From positions 22,753,501 through 22,817,500 of the forward strand of contig CM077599.1 of assembly GCA_039654915.1 (NCBI GenBank): a DNA stretch of 64,000 bases, read 5' to 3'. This document shows, piece by piece, positions 33,378-46,483 of the stretch (positions are counted from its first letter, which is position 1; the number at the start of each line of letters is the position of its first letter). A model generated the notes under the pieces. It saw only the letters and a program-made list of their open reading frames with translations. It did no database searches and was not told the origin of the DNA. Origin of the DNA: Aquilaria yunnanensis (taxonomy: Eukaryota; Streptophyta; Magnoliopsida; Malvales; Thymelaeaceae). The translations under genes and the position numbers were made by a program.

Positions 33378-35345
33378 GATCAATCATTCAGTCCATCTTA
33401 CAACGATAGAACATTTCCTATCGTTAGAGGTTCCAAGGACCTTTCCTTAAACCTCAAACAAACAATCAATCATTCAGTCCATCTTACAACGATAGAACCT
33501 TTCCTATCGTTAGAGGTTCTAAGGACCTTTCCTTAAACCTCAAACAAACAATCAATCATTCAGTCCATCTTACAACGATAGAACATTTCCTATCGTTAGA
33601 GGTTCTAAGGATCTTTCCTTAACCTCAAACAAACAATCAATCATTCAGTCCATCTTACAACGATAGAACCTTTCCTATCGTTAGGGGTTCTAAGGACCTT
33701 TCCTTAAACCTCAAACAAACAATCAATCATTCAGTCCATCTTACAACGATAGAACCTTTCCTATCGTTAGAGGTTCTAAGGACCTTTCCTTAAACCTCAA
33801 ACAAACAATCAATCATTCAGTCCATCTTACAACGATAGAACCTTTCCTATCGTTAGAGGTTCCAAGGACCTTTCCTTAAACCTCAAACAAACAATCAATC
33901 ATTCAGTCCATCTTACAACGATAGAACCTTTCCTATCGTTAGAGGTTCTAAGGACCTTTCCTTAAACCTCAAACAAACAATCAATCATTCAGTCCATCTT
34001 ACAACGATAGAACCTTTCCTATCGTTAGAGGTTCCAAGGACCTTTCCTTAAACCTCAAACAAACAATCAATCATTCAGTCCATCTTACAACGATAGAACC
34101 TTTCCTATCGTTAGAGGTTCTAAGGACCTTTCCTTAAACCTCAAACAAACAATCAATCATTCAGTCCATCTTACAACGATAGAACCTTTCCTATCGTTAG
34201 GGGTTCTAAGGACCTTTCCTTAAACCTCAAACAAACAATCAATCATTCAGTCCATCTTACAACGATAGAACCTTTCCTATCGTTAGGGGTTCTAAGGACC
34301 TTTCCTTAAACCTCAAACAAACAATCAATCATTCAGTCCATCTTACAACGATAGAACCTTTCCTATCGTTAGGGGTTCTAAGGACCTTTCCTTAAACCTC
34401 AAACAAACAATCAATCATTCAGTCCATCTTACAACGATAGAACCTTTCCTATCGTTAGGGGTTCTAAGGACCTTTCCTTAAACCTCAAACAAACAATCAA
34501 TCATTCAGTCCATCTTACAACGATAGAACCTTTCCTATCGTTAGGGGTTCTAAGGACCTTTCCTTAAACCTCAAACAAACAATCAATCATTCAGTCCATC
34601 TTACAACGATAGAACCTTTCCTATCGTTAGAGGTTCCAAGGACCTTTCCTTAAACCTCAAACAAACAATCAATCATTCAGTCCATCTTACAACGATAGAA
34701 CCTTTCCTATCGTTAGAGGTTCCAAGGACCTTTCCTTAAACCTCAAACAAACAATCAATCATTCAGTCCATCTTACAACGATAGAACCTTTCCTATCGTT
34801 AGAGGTTCTAAGGACCTTTCCTTAAACCTCAAACAAACAATCAATCATTCAGTCCATCTTACAACGATAGAACCTTTCCTATCGTTAGAGGTTCTAAGGA
34901 CCTTTCCTTAACCTCAAACAAACAATCAATCATTCAGTCCATCTTACAACGATAGAACCTTTCCTATCGTTAGAGGTTCTAAGGATCTTTCCTTAAACCT
35001 CAAACAAACAATCAATCATTCAGTCCATTTTACAACGATAGAACCTTTCCTATCGTTAGAGGTTCTAAGGATCTTTCCTTAACCTCAAACAAACAATCAA
35101 TCATTCAGTCCATCTTACAACGATAGAACCTTTCCTATCGTTAGAGGTTCTAAGGACCTTTCCTTAAACCTCAAACAAACAATCAATCATTCAGTCCATC
35201 TTACAACGATAGAACCTTTCCTATCGTTAGAGGTTCTAAGGACCTTTCCTTAAACCTCAAACAAACAATCAATCATTCAGTCCATCTTACAACGATAGAA
35301 CCTTTCCTATCGTTAGAGGTTCTAAGGACCTTTCCTTAAACCTCA
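33378..35345. repeat. Second copy of the 86-bp hairpin minisatellite
   Basis: Same length and the same order of variant units as 26442-28409. Because unit variants keep their order, it was copied as a block and has not been reshuffled. Confidence 0.9.
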
Positions 35346-35450
35346 GAGTTTAGGCGGCGAGAAGGTTTTCAATGCCTAGCTAAGCTGGACGAAATTTGGT
35401 AACTAACTTTGCATACATCATGTCCCATGAAGCATGCAAAGGGGGGCAGC

Positions 35451-38400
35451 TGTTGACACCCAATTTCGTCCGGCCATTAAAATAATTTTAAAAAAAATTA
35501 AATAAAAAAAATTAAATAAAAAAAAATGTATTATTATTATTATTGTTATTATTATTACTAAATTTTTTTTTTTTTAATTAGTTTAAAATATATATATTTT
35601 TTTAAGATTTGATATATGTGTGTATATGTGTATGTTTGAAAGAAAAAAAGAAAACTCCATAAAAATGACAAAATTTAAAAGTTTGAGGTAAAAATGACAA
35701 AATTAAGAAGTTTCAGGCAAAATTGACAAATTCTGAAAGTTCCAGGAGCATTTGGCAGTTTGTCACATAAAATTTTGAGCCTGCCGACGTTTTTGGCTCA
35801 AATTGACAGAAAACGACAAAATTGTCAAAATCAGAAGCTTCAGGAACTTATCCAGAGGCTGAGAGACGTAAAGGACTAAAATTGTCATTTTACCAATTTA
35901 AGAGATAAGTTTGAAATTTTTTATTAATTTATCCATCAACAGTTCAGCTAAACTTCCTCTATAAATAGCCCCCCAAATTTTGTGCTGAACACAGAAAAAA
36001 ATAGCAAAAAAACTTAGAGCTCCGTTTCAAAAAAAGAGAAAATTACAGCCCTTAGCCCCAGCCCTCTTCCCTTCTTCCCCAGAAAGCCAAAATTTTTTTT
36101 TCACTGCTGTTCCCTCTCTCTCTCTCTCTCTCTCTCTGCCGTGCCCCTCGCCGCCCGCCGCCGCCGCCCTACGCCGTTCGCCGCCGCCGTGCCCTCCCCT
36201 CGCCGCACCTGCCGCCGCCGCGCTCGCCCTCGCCGCCAGCCGCCCACGCCGTTCCCCCCGCCTCACCTTCCTTTTTCCCCTTGCACCGCCCCTGCCCGCC
36301 GCCGCGCCGCCCCTGCCTGCCGCCGCGCCGCCCTCGCCGCCGGCCCCCCCCCCCCCCCACGCCGTCGCCCCCTGCCCCTGGCCGTGCCGCCAGCTGCCCC
36401 TCCCCTTCCCCCCCTCGCGCCGTCGTCGTTCTCATTTCCTGGGATTCAAAATTCAAAACTAAAAGGGTAAACCCTTGTTTCACCCATCATCTTTTCAATT
36501 TCTTTCTATTAGGTCACTAACCTTTTTATTTTGTCTTTGCAGAAAATTAATTAACTAACTCATTTATTTTTTTACTTGTTTATTTATTTGTTTATTATTG
36601 TTATTATTACTAACCTTTTTTTTTTTTGTTATTAGCAACTAACAACTAACTTGCTAATTTTTACTAACCTTTATTATTATTGTTGTTAATAATTAATTAA
36701 ATTGTCTAACTTTTATTTATTGTTGTTAATTAATTAACTTAATTAAACTTGGCTAATTTTTATTTATTGTTGTTAATTAATTAACTTAATTAAACTTGGC
36801 TAATTTTTATTTATTGTTGTTAATTAATTAACTTAATTAAACTTGGCTAACTTTTATTTATTGTTGTTAATTAATTAACTTAATTAAACTTGGCTAATTT
36901 TTATTTATTGTTGTTAATTAATTAACTTAATTAAACTTGGCTAACTTTTATTTATTGTTGTTAATTAATTAACTTAATTAAACTTGGTTAATTTTTATTT
37001 ATTGTTGTTAATTAATTAACTTAATTAAACTTGGCTAACTTTTATTGTTGTTGTTAATTAATTAAATTAATTAAATTGTCTAACTTTTATTTTTGTTGTA
37101 ATTAATTAACTTAATTAACTTGACTAACTTTTTATTATTGTTGTTAACCATTAATTTAATTAAACTTGGCTAATTTTTATTATTGTTGTTAATTAATTTA
37201 ATCTAACTTTTACTAACCTTTTTTATTGTTATTAACTAACTAATCCAACTAATCTAACTATATTAATTGTGCTAACTTTTATTATTATTGTGTTATTAAA
37301 GTGGATGGCCAAAAAGCCCCACTTTATTAATTGAATTTTTTTTATGATTAAAAGATAAAAAAAGGAATTTTATGTGAATAATTTTCTAAAGGCTAATAAA
37401 AATTACTTTTTTTTATTTTGAAACAAAGTTTTTATTCCTTTTAATAAACAAACATAATGAAATAATTCAAAAATAAAATAAATAAATAAATAAACATAAA
37501 ACCATTCTTTTAATACATCTTTAAAATTAATAATTAATGAAATAAAAAAAATTTAATTAAAACTCCATGACCAAATGATCCGCCAGGATCCATGGCTCGG
37601 AAATATTTTTAAAATAAAATATATAAATAAATTTTTTTTTTCTTTATAAAAAATAAAAAAAAAAAAAACTTTAGACTAATATATTAATTTTTTTTAGTTT
37701 TCTTTATTAAAAAGAATAAAAAGCGTAAAATTTTTGAGTTAATATTTTTCAATAATATTTTATTTATTTCTTTTAAAAATATAATTTTTTTTTAGTTTTC
37801 TTTATTAATAAAAAGAATGAAAAGAATAAAAATTTTGGGTTAATATGTTATTCAGTAATATTTTACTTATTAAAAGATATAACTTTTTGTTTCCTTTATA
37901 AAAATCTTAATCAAATAATTTCAAAATAATACAAAATAAAACAAAAATAATTGAATTTTCTCTTAAATATTTTTGACTTATTGATTAGATATATTTTCAG
38001 AAATATAAATTAAAATTAAAAAAAAATCTTTCATCAAACAAAGAAGAATATAAAAATAAAAATATCAAGACTTTTGTTTTAAAATACATATAAGTTTTCG
38101 GTTAAATAATCTTTTATTCCAAAAATAAATTAAATAAATATCAAAACTTTTCTTCTTTTGTTTAAAATTTTTGATTCTCTTAATAAAAAAAAAATAATAA
38201 TAAAAAAATAATAAAAAATAAAAATAAAAATAAAAATTTTTTTTAGTTCATGGTATATTGGCTGGAAACTGTCTCGTGCCCGCTTTTGAGCTGCTTCACC
38301 TGGTGAAGAGGGTCTGGCTGAGTAACAACGCCCCGTACCATGATCAAAATTTTTATTTTTAAATTCTTTAATTCTTTTAAATTAACTTCTTATTAAATAA

Positions 38401-39471
38401 AAATTAATTATTATTTTTTTAATTCTTTTATAAATTGAGTAATCCTTTAAAATAATAAATATCTTTCATTAAACAAGAAAACAAAAAAAGTAAACAAGAA
38501 AAAAAAAGAAAGATAAGAAAAATAAAAGAAAGATAAGAAAGAAAAATAAAAGAAAGATAAGAAAGAAAAGAAAGATAAAAAAAATAAAAGAAAAGATAAT
38601 AAAAAGAAAAGAAAGAAAGAAAAGACAAGAAAAATAAAAGAAAGATAAGAAAGAAAAATAAAAGAAAGATAAGATAAAGAAAAGAAAGGAAAGATAAGAA
38701 AAAGAAAAGAAAGATAAAAGAAAGAAAAAGAAAAAGAAAAGAAAGAAAGAAAAGAATAAAAAAAGAAAGAAAAGAAAAGAAATTAAAAGAAATTTAAAAA
38801 AAAAAAAAAAAGTAAAAATAAGTAGAAAAGAAGAAAAAGAAAGAAAGTAAAAAAAGAAGTAAAAATATAAAGATAAATTTTTAGTTAGTATTAAAAATCA
38901 TTCATAAATAAAAAGAATTACCATTTAAAAATTAATTTCATAATAATAAGAATTAAATAATTACGATAAATCGATTTCCATATCCGGATGATCCGGCAGG
39001 ATCTACGGTTTGGAAAATATCAAACTTTTTAAAATAAATAAATTAAATAAATACAAAGATAAAAATCCATGTTTACAATATGGATTAAATTATTTAAAAT
39101 TTCACCAAATTCCGTGTCCAAATGACTCGGCAGAGTCCATGGTTCGGAATCAAATCTTCCGTGTCCAAATGACTCGGCAGAGTCCATGGTTCGGAAGTAT
39201 AAAATTTCATACAAATTAATTAATTTAAAAATCCACATTTCGACTAATCCAGTTAAAATTTCTAATTTTGAAAATTAACTGAGAATTATTTAAAAGCAAA
39301 GCAAAACAAAATTAAAATCAACCAAGGTGCCAATTTTTGGGCGTTTTAACAAAGTTGTTTTAACGTAACCGTACTCCCGATCCCCGAACTCTCGTAGACC
39401 AATTTTAAGGTGACCAATCGACCTAGGTGAAACCGATTGGTGGCGACTCCAGAAAACCTGACGTTGCCACA
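35451..39471 (+). repeat. Ogre LTR3 (3' LTR), 4021 bp
   Basis: Third LTR of the same length (offset 28647 from LTR1). It is preceded by a PPT and followed directly by the right target duplication GTGAC at 39472-39476. Confidence 0.92.
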
Positions 39472-40063
39472 GTGACTCAGTCATTTGATCTCCTAGATTT
39501 TTTAGGGGCCATAATCAAGCCCTGAACTTTAATGACTGGCACACTTTGCTCTATTTACTTCACTCCTGTTTATTTGGAAAGTAAAAAGCCACATAAATCC
39601 TGCTTAAGTTTTCTAATTTTTATCTTTTTCACCTTATTGTTTTGACTCCTCCGTTTTTAGTACTCCTTCTACCCCGTTTATTTTGCTCCATTTCAGATTG
39701 TGCATAGTTTTAAGCAATTGGCTATTTTCCACATGTTTTCCAATTTTACCCCCTAATCGTCTCATCTTGCCAGCCTCATCCATCGGTCTTTGCCCATACG
39801 TTCCTTAATTTGTCCATTGGTCGATCTTCGCCCGTCCATTCGCCACTCCTCACCTTTGTCCATTCCCCGATTTGTTGCTCTTCAAGTCCATCCATTCCTC
39901 AATTTGCCTTGTACTTATCTCATTCATCGCTCCTCACCTTCGTCCATTCCTCAATTCGCCGATCTTGATTCGCTCTCCTTAATTATTCGGCCTTGATTCG
40001 ACGACTCACTTCGTCCTCAATTCGCCATCTCGCTCAATCCTTAATTCACCATCCTCCATCCTA

Positions 40064-40207
40064 ATCGAGACCTTCGATCGTGCCAAAATTGAGAATATCA
40101 ACCGTATCAAAACTGAGACTGTTGATCGCACTAAAATCGAGACTGTCAATCGCATCGAAATTGAGACCGTTGATCATGCCGGAATCGAGACCATCAACGG
40201 CGGCAGA
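40064..40207. repeat. Six 24-bp tandem repeats inside the Mutator-like MITE
   Basis: Units beginning ATCGAGAC / ATTGAGAC. The period is a multiple of three and one frame reads degenerate octapeptides (IETFDRAK, IENINRIK, TETVDRTK and so on). No start or longer gene is apparent; this may be a captured coding fragment. The rest of the MITE interior (39556-40361) shows only short words such as CGTCCATTC in variable repetition. Confidence 0.6.
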
Positions 40208-40488
40208 ATCGCGCTAGAATCTTATTGGTTTCTGGATGGGTTTAATTGTAGTTTAAGTCCTAACATTATTGGTTTGTATAATTAGAGACCTAAAATTTAA
40301 AATTGTGTAATCAGATGTAATTCTTTTACATAACTGACAAAAAACATTCGAGTTACTGAGTCAATGGAGCAAAGTGTCTCGATCATTAAAGTTCAAGGCT
40401 CGATTATGACCCCCTAAAAGCCCAGAGGAGTGAATGGCCTAGTCACCATAGTACAAGAGTCAAATAGGGAATTAGAACAATTAGATAT

Positions 40489-40962
40489 AGTGGTTATTTT
40501 ATAATTTTACCACAAAAAATTCTCCTTCTCAAATGATTCCTTTCTTTCTCTATTCGTCGGTGTTCTATCTCCCCTATTCGTTCTGATTTCATCACTGCCA
40601 CTCTGCGTTCCGACTTTGTTTCGACTTTATCACCATTGTTCTTCATTTGTTCTGACTTCGTTATCCCCTGTTCCAACTTCAATCTAACTTTATCGCCACT
40701 GTTCTTCATTCATTCCAACTTCATCACCGCTACTCATCATTCCAACGATGTTATGGTTGCCCATCGCTACCACTCTGCGTTCCTCTTTGTCACTACAATA
40801 TCTGATCTCTCGACTTAAGGCACTCGATCTCAGATCTCTCATGCCGCTTCGATCTCCGATCTCTCGTGCCACTTTGATCTCCAATCTCTCGCCTCAGGCT
40901 CTTCATCGTCACTTAGATCGAAGGTCCACTCTATTGTCGCTCGGAACTAAAACAGGAATGGA
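40489..40962. other. Intergenic DNA with degenerate short repeats
   Basis: Variants of TTCTGACTTCGTTATCNCC and GATCTCCGATCTCTCG recur. No gene is supported. Confidence 0.4.
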
Positions 40963-41929
40963 TAGGGGTGAAAATGGATAAGGCCAAACTGGAGCCCACT
41001 AGGCTCAAGCTCGGCCCCTTTATTGTTCAATACTACCCAAGCTCGAGCTCAAATTGCTCGTGCCCAATTTTTTTGGTCTCGAGCTCGGCTCGAGGCAGTG
41101 TTAAGCTCAGCCGAAAAGATTGTGAAGCTTGAATAACATATATAATTTTTTTGTACCATAACTGTAATTTAGATAAAAGATTGGGACTACATGTGTAATT
41201 TTTCAGAGAAGGAAAAATGTTAGAAATAATCCCAAACTTTTTAAACCTCTACAAGTCTACCCTAAGTTTGTAAACATCATAAATGAGCCATCTTCTTCCT
41301 TAATACATTGGCTATAGAGCCAAACCTTGGATCAAACACCAACACCTCATTTAGGTCAGTTCATCATCACCCAATCTCATGCCCATCTCCATCTTTGTCA
41401 TTCGAATCATTATCTTCGTTGTTCAAATCTTCTTGAGCCAATCTTTGTCACCGTCATTTGCATCATCATCGTTTAAATCTAAAATTCCCAAACCAAATGA
41501 AGCGAGAGCAAGTAATTACCATAACAAGTGAAAGAAACAAAGGGTATCGATTATGGCTACCGTTTACAAAGTTTGGGGTGTCGATTGTGGCTGCCATTAG
41601 ACTTTGGGGCGTTGGGTAAGAAAGCTAGAGGCATCACAGCATCGACTATCCAATGGCGTTAGGTAAGCAAGCTGGAAGAGTCGCTACATCAGCCGTCTGG
41701 TAAACAAGGCTGAAGACGTCTAGTTTAGGCGTTAGGCTTGGCAGACCAAAAGAGGTAAGAGTTAAGACACGAGCTGATGAAGGAAATGAACAAAAGGCAG
41801 GCCTATTAGGCCCACGAGCCCATGAGGCCGAACATGTTTAGGCTTGAGCTCGGCCCTCAAAGAGTTCAAGCCCATTTTCTGGCTTAAGCTCGAGCTACCC
41901 GAAAAAAGTCCGGCCTTTTTTCACCCTAT
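40963..41929. mobile_element. Non-autonomous hAT-like MITE
   Basis: It starts TAGGGGTGAAAA and ends TTTTTTCACCCTAT. AGGAATGGA lies on both sides (40954-40962 and 41930-41938). Short inverted ends with TAGGGGTG and an 8-9-bp duplication fit the hAT superfamily. Its interior near both ends is rich in GCTCGAGCTC-type words. Confidence 0.6.
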
Positions 41930-41938
41930 AGGAATGGA

Positions 41939-43130
41939 GTGTGGTGGTAAAGATAACGGGGGAGAAGAGACTAAGTATCGTGAAGAGCGGAGGCAATCTA
42001 GGGGAAGTTCGTGGTGGAGACTTGTGACTCTAGTAGACACGGAGCTTGAGTTTGGCTCCTGATTTCGAAAAGGTGAATAAGGCCATTAGGGGCTTATGAG
42101 TTACAACAAAAGCTTCTTGATTTCTTTTGCTTGTTCAAGTTCCTGAAGATCATTGTTCTGAGTTAATTGTATTCTTTCAAACATATTTATATACTTAGTT
42201 AAACTTTAATTTATTCTTTCAGACCCTTTTAATTTTAAAGATAACAAATTTTCTACTTATTGCTATAGTCATTTTTATGTTTCTCATCAGACACTTTTAC
42301 ATAGTCATTCAAACATTTTTATTTATTAATTTAAACATGTTCATTTTTTACGATAATCATATTACTCAAATACTTTGACATATTTTTGTTAATGCTTTAA
42401 CATTTTTATTTAAACACTTCTACACTTTTATATATCATTTTTATATTTTTCATCAGACAGTTTTACATAGTCATGTAGACACTTTTACTTATTGATTCAA
42501 ACACTTTCAATTTTTTAAGATAATAAATTATTTACATATTACTTAAACACTTTTAGATATTTCTATAGACACTTTAACATATTTATTTAGACACTTCAAC
42601 ATATTTACATATTATTTTGGCAGAGAACAAATAATTTACATATTATTAAAAAAAACAAATAATCTACATGTTATTTCAGACACTTATACATACTTGTTTA
42701 CACACTTTTCTCAATTACTTTACACACTTTGCATTTTTGTCTTTGACACTTGTATAGATGTGAGTAATAATGAAATATTCAAATGTTGCGGCAGGGGCGG
42801 CGACAAGAATGAGGTAGGATTTCTGAAGGAAAAGAGAGATTTTGGTGAGAGACAATTTTTTGAAATTCTTTTTAAGAAGATGGATTATATATAGAGAGTT
42901 ACGAGTGAACTAGTATGTCTAATTAAATATATGTGTACAATATAATAATTAAAAATTTTGGCAATGAAAAATGCTCAGCAATACTGGAAGATTGACCTTT
43001 ATACAGTCATCATTATCTTTTTTCCTGGTGTATATTATGTCTCTTTTCAAGGTTTCAGCTACCATAACAATTTCACTATCAAAATCCTTCATCTACTTTT
43101 GGTAGTTAGGCTGCAAGTCAAAATGGAGTA
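41939..43130. other. Intergenic DNA with degenerate ACACTTTTACAT repeats
   Basis: From about 42160 to 42730 words like CACTTTTACATA and GACACTT recur at irregular spacing, suggesting a decayed tandem repeat. Nothing else is recognised. Confidence 0.4.
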
Positions 43131-43159
43131 TTCATTTCAAAAACATATTCCAACTTATG

Positions 43160-43398
43160 TTGCCTAAAAGGATAGGAAACTTGGGCATATGTGATCTAAG
43201 TCTTTTTAACCAAGCCTTTCTAGCCAAAACATTCTGGAAAACAATGACTAGTGATGGCTCTTTTCTTACTAGGTGAGTTCTTTGCGCCAAGTATATGAAA
43301 TCTGAGTCTTTATGGTCTACTTCTCATCCTAATAACCTTACATCTATATGGAGAAACCTTCTTCATGAGAGAGACTTACTATCTCCCCATCTACGTTA
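43160..43398 (+). pseudogene. LINE (L1-type) reverse-transcriptase remnant, part 1
   Basis: Reads GNLGICDLSLFNQAFLAKTF, a typical LINE RT C-terminal phrase, then WKTM, an in-frame stop, CAKYMKSESLW and SIWRNLLHERDLLSPHLRY. The reading then breaks at TGTCA, where an inserted element begins, and resumes at 46484. Confidence 0.7.
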
Positions 43399-46300
43399 TG
43401 TCAGGGCCCAACTCACCCCTACCCTAATCTTTTCATCAGATTCTCATCAACTAGTGGATTTTAGTTACTCAGTTAATTTCATACGGTGACGCGGACTTTG
43501 ACTCCCAGGATTCTTAACCTTAACTTAAAGTTTACCTTATTAGGAATCTCAAGCTTTTGAAGTTTTAGTATAATTTACTTAATTTTACCAATAGGTGGGT
43601 TTTCATTCACTTGAGATTGCTTAAGGGCTAAGTATGCATGTAATAGTAGGTTCTCACATGTTTTAGAGTTTCATCAGAGTTAACCATTCTTATACATACA
43701 TGCATACATCATAGGATTCAAACCATGCACATTTCTTTTTTCTTAGTGCCCTATGGCCCACCTAGGCCCAAAAATATGTACAAGCACACATTTATTCTAG
43801 CCCAGTCCTCTTGTTTTACATATACAGCTACATACAAGCAAAAATTTCAAGGACTACATGGCCTAAAACACCAAAGTTTGATGTTTCAAAAGGTGTTATG
43901 CATGGTACACTTATTTCTATTCATGCAGTCTCCAAACCCATTGAGACTTCTACTTTCACTTTAACTTAATATTTGGGCCACAGATTATTCATGACCCCCT
44001 GGTTCTGGCCCATACCAGGATTGATCCAACAACAACAATACCCACCACAGCCATCAAGGCCTACATAACACAGAAACACAATCATCAATCTAGATTAGTG
44101 AACCTTTTTATGCTTCCTTTTTTCATAAGTCATAATTGAGAGTTTTTCCTCTCTATACATAGACTTGCTGTAGAGGTTCCTGAGCCCCTTAGTCCTCCAC
44201 TTCTTTACCTAAAATGGGCAAAAGAGAGCATAAGTACTTAGGTACTCAGTGAAGAACCTAAACAGCACCTAGTGCCTTATTCAATGTTTAACCTGCATCC
44301 AAAGACATAAAAGACACCAAAAACAATAAGTATAGCATAATACATAACACATATATACATGATAAAGGGGGGTTAGCACATGAATAGAATCAGATAAGCA
44401 TACAAGCACACACATCACAACACTAAGTTTCCATAACATAGCAAACATGATTCTTTGACAGTTTCTTTTTGTGATCACTTGAATTAATGTTCATTTATCA
44501 TAGAGCTCCAGGTAATTGTCAATCTTGGCCCAACTTGAGCAAAAACCTTATGCTTTCCAAAAGCAAACTAGCTAGCTTACGATGGTGTTTTAAATACACA
44601 AAGCCCATTAGCATAGCCTCTAGGTTCCTTTGGCTTAAGCCATCACCTAGGGCAACTTTTCCCCTTCAAAATATAGGAGAAGAAGCTTTATACTGGGTCC
44701 TCACCTATACTCAACAAACAGTAAGAAAGCTTGATCATTCGCCCGAAAACATAAGTACCAACTTAGGTAACACCGAGTGCAAAGCTTGCTTGAGGTTGTC
44801 TCGGATTTACTCTTCATCCATCCTTCTCCATAGTTTTTCCTTCTCAAAACTTGAAGGCACTTAGGCAGGGGTGCCACTAGGTAGATGGTGATGATAATTT
44901 AGGCAGAAAGGAAGAAGAAAGTAGCTTTAGAATGACAACATCTTTGATGTATCATCATAGCTTTGGTTTTAGCTTGTTGGTGTTGTATTGGATTTCTTGC
45001 TTATGTCTCAGCTTCCATCTACTCTTGGTTTATGTCTAAGGTGTTTGAAAGAGATAGAAGAGTATAAAATAGGCAAAAAATGGTTAAACACTTGCAAAGA
45101 AATTGCCTTAAGGAGGCTTGAATATAGGCGGTGGCCGAATGACTTGAATAAGTCATTTACATTTTCTTTGTTTGTTTTGATCTCACTTTTGGTTACTTTT
45201 TCTTCTCTTCCTTTTAGTAGTTTTTGGCAGGTCTTAGGGCTAAGTCTTGGGCAGTAAATGGTGTAGGAAGTTGCTTGGAAATAGCTTAAAAATTGCCTTA
45301 GAAGACTTAGTAACAAATGTTGGCCAAATGGCTTGATCACCAAGTCATTTAGTTGGTTTTGCTTTCCCTTTTTGTTTTATTTTTTACTCAGTCCTTCGTA
45401 GGTCTTTTGCTTTACCTAATGCCCTTATATGGCAACCAAGAAATAGCCAGGAAGCTACCATAAATTGGTCTTTAAAGACCAAAATCAAACAATGGCCGAA
45501 AACACCAACCAAGCCACCATTCTAGTCTTTTGACTAGTTTATTTCCTTTCTTTAGTTTTGCATTTCTTTCAGTGCATGGAAGGAGCTTAACTAGGTTAAA
45601 TAAGCTTAGGAATTTACCAAGAAATAGCCAAGAAGCTACTTTGAATAGCCATTGAAGACTATGCAAACACACTTGGCCGAATGTGTGGCCATGACCATTG
45701 ACTTTGGACTTTTGGCCCAACCTTCTTCCAAGTAGCTTAAGTCCTTTTGGACTTTGTTTTAACCTGCTTAGCTTCTCAAGTGGTGCATATTGATCACCCA
45801 TTTTGACACTTCATTTGGCCAATTATGCTCTTAAACTTTGTTCTGAACACAAGTGCACTTAAGAGTGCACCTAAGAAAACTTTAGTGATTCTTAAAGTGT
45901 CTTCATGTTGCCTTAGTGTTTTCCACCTCTTAGTGGTCCACATTGTAGCCCACATTTCCATTTGAATGATAGATATCATTCCATAGAATGCCCTTTAAGT
46001 CCATATGCTTCAAAGCCACCACAAGCACACACTTGCACATAATGGTACACAATGGTGCACTTAAGAGTGTTTTGGTGCACTTAAGAGTGTTCTAGTGCAC
46101 TCTAGTGTGTCTTTGCCACTCTCCATGATGTCACCCATTTTTATGGGTGTATGGTTACCCACATTGGATCCCTCTTTTGTGTCTTAGCTCATGTTACTTG
46201 GATTTTTGGTTTCTCAACCAATTTTACTCATCAAATTGAGCCCCATTATCACAATGTACCTTTGCACTATGATATAGCTTCATTTGGGTCATGGTTTCAC

Positions 46301-46483
46301 CATATTTCATTAATTTTTTCTTGGGGTTCAAACGAAGTGCCTCTAGGGTACCCTCATAGGGCACTTACATTATGTAGCCCTTAATGTTACACTTGTGGCT
46401 TGTATTAATCACATATTCATATAATGTACTTGATACGTACATCTCATAACAGCCTAGGGCCTATACAAGTCACAAGCATGACA
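43399..46483. mobile_element. Probable solo LTR, about 3.1 kb, inserted in the LINE
   Basis: It begins TGTCAGGGCCC and ends GCATGACA (TG...CA with 5-bp inverted ends TGTCA/TGACA), exactly between two parts of one LINE reading frame. Flanks CGTTA and CATTG could be a decayed 5-bp duplication. No coding domain, PBS or second LTR copy is seen. Around 45050-45720 there are three to four diverged repeats containing AAGAAATAGCCAGGAAGCTA and TGGCCGAA. Alternative: a non-coding large retrotransposon derivative. Confidence 0.5.

Larger units (their letters stand above)
32536..35450 (+). mobile_element. Truncated second internal region of the Ogre element
   Basis: After 12 filler bases the sequence enters the LOG gene at the position equal to 25612 and then repeats the first copy collinearly (offset 6936) to the PPT. 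PBS, ORF1, gag-pol, the four finger ORFs and the LOG promoter are absent, so this unit cannot act alone. Confidence 0.88.
6804..39471 (+). mobile_element. Ty3/gypsy LTR retrotransposon, Tat/Ogre type, with three LTRs and cargo genes
   Basis: Order: LTR1 6804-10824, PBS 10828, ORF1 11450, gag-pro 13334, intron 16642-16840, RT-RH-aRH-INT to 20270, four zinc-finger ORFs 21562-24392, LOG gene 25170-25799, minisatellite 26442-28409, PPT 28502, LTR2 28515-32535, truncated internal region 32536-35450, LTR3 35451-39471. Long LTRs, a tRNA-Arg-type PBS, an extra ORF before gag, a second (archaeal-type) RNase H and an intron before the RT are all known marks of Ogre elements. All core frames are open. 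LTR1 to LTR2 alone would be a 25.7-kb element; the extra 6.9 kb is a tandem copy of its 3' part. Confidence 0.93.
6768..40478. mobile_element. Mutator-like MITE, about 1 kb, interrupted by the Ogre element
   Basis: A 10-bp direct repeat AATTAGATAT lies at 6758-6767 and 40479-40488. Just inside are inverted repeats of roughly 115 bp. The left one is 6768-6803 continuing at 39477 to about 39555, and the right one is about 40362-40478; both contain CTATTTGAC, TTGTACTATGGTGACT and CACTTTGCTC. The long inverted repeat and 9-10-bp duplication fit the Mutator superfamily. Only 6768-6803 and 39472-40478 belong to it; everything between is the later retrotransposon. Confidence 0.7.

Noticed and set aside
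6749..42933. TATGTCTAATTA repeated at 6751 and 42914 as the duplication of a larger element
   Set aside because: Inverted ends next to these words match for only about ten bases; chance in AT-rich DNA is likely.
45008..45801. Minus-strand frames of 109-111 aa in the 3.1-kb insert
   Set aside because: No recognisable domain; they overlap diverged non-coding repeats.
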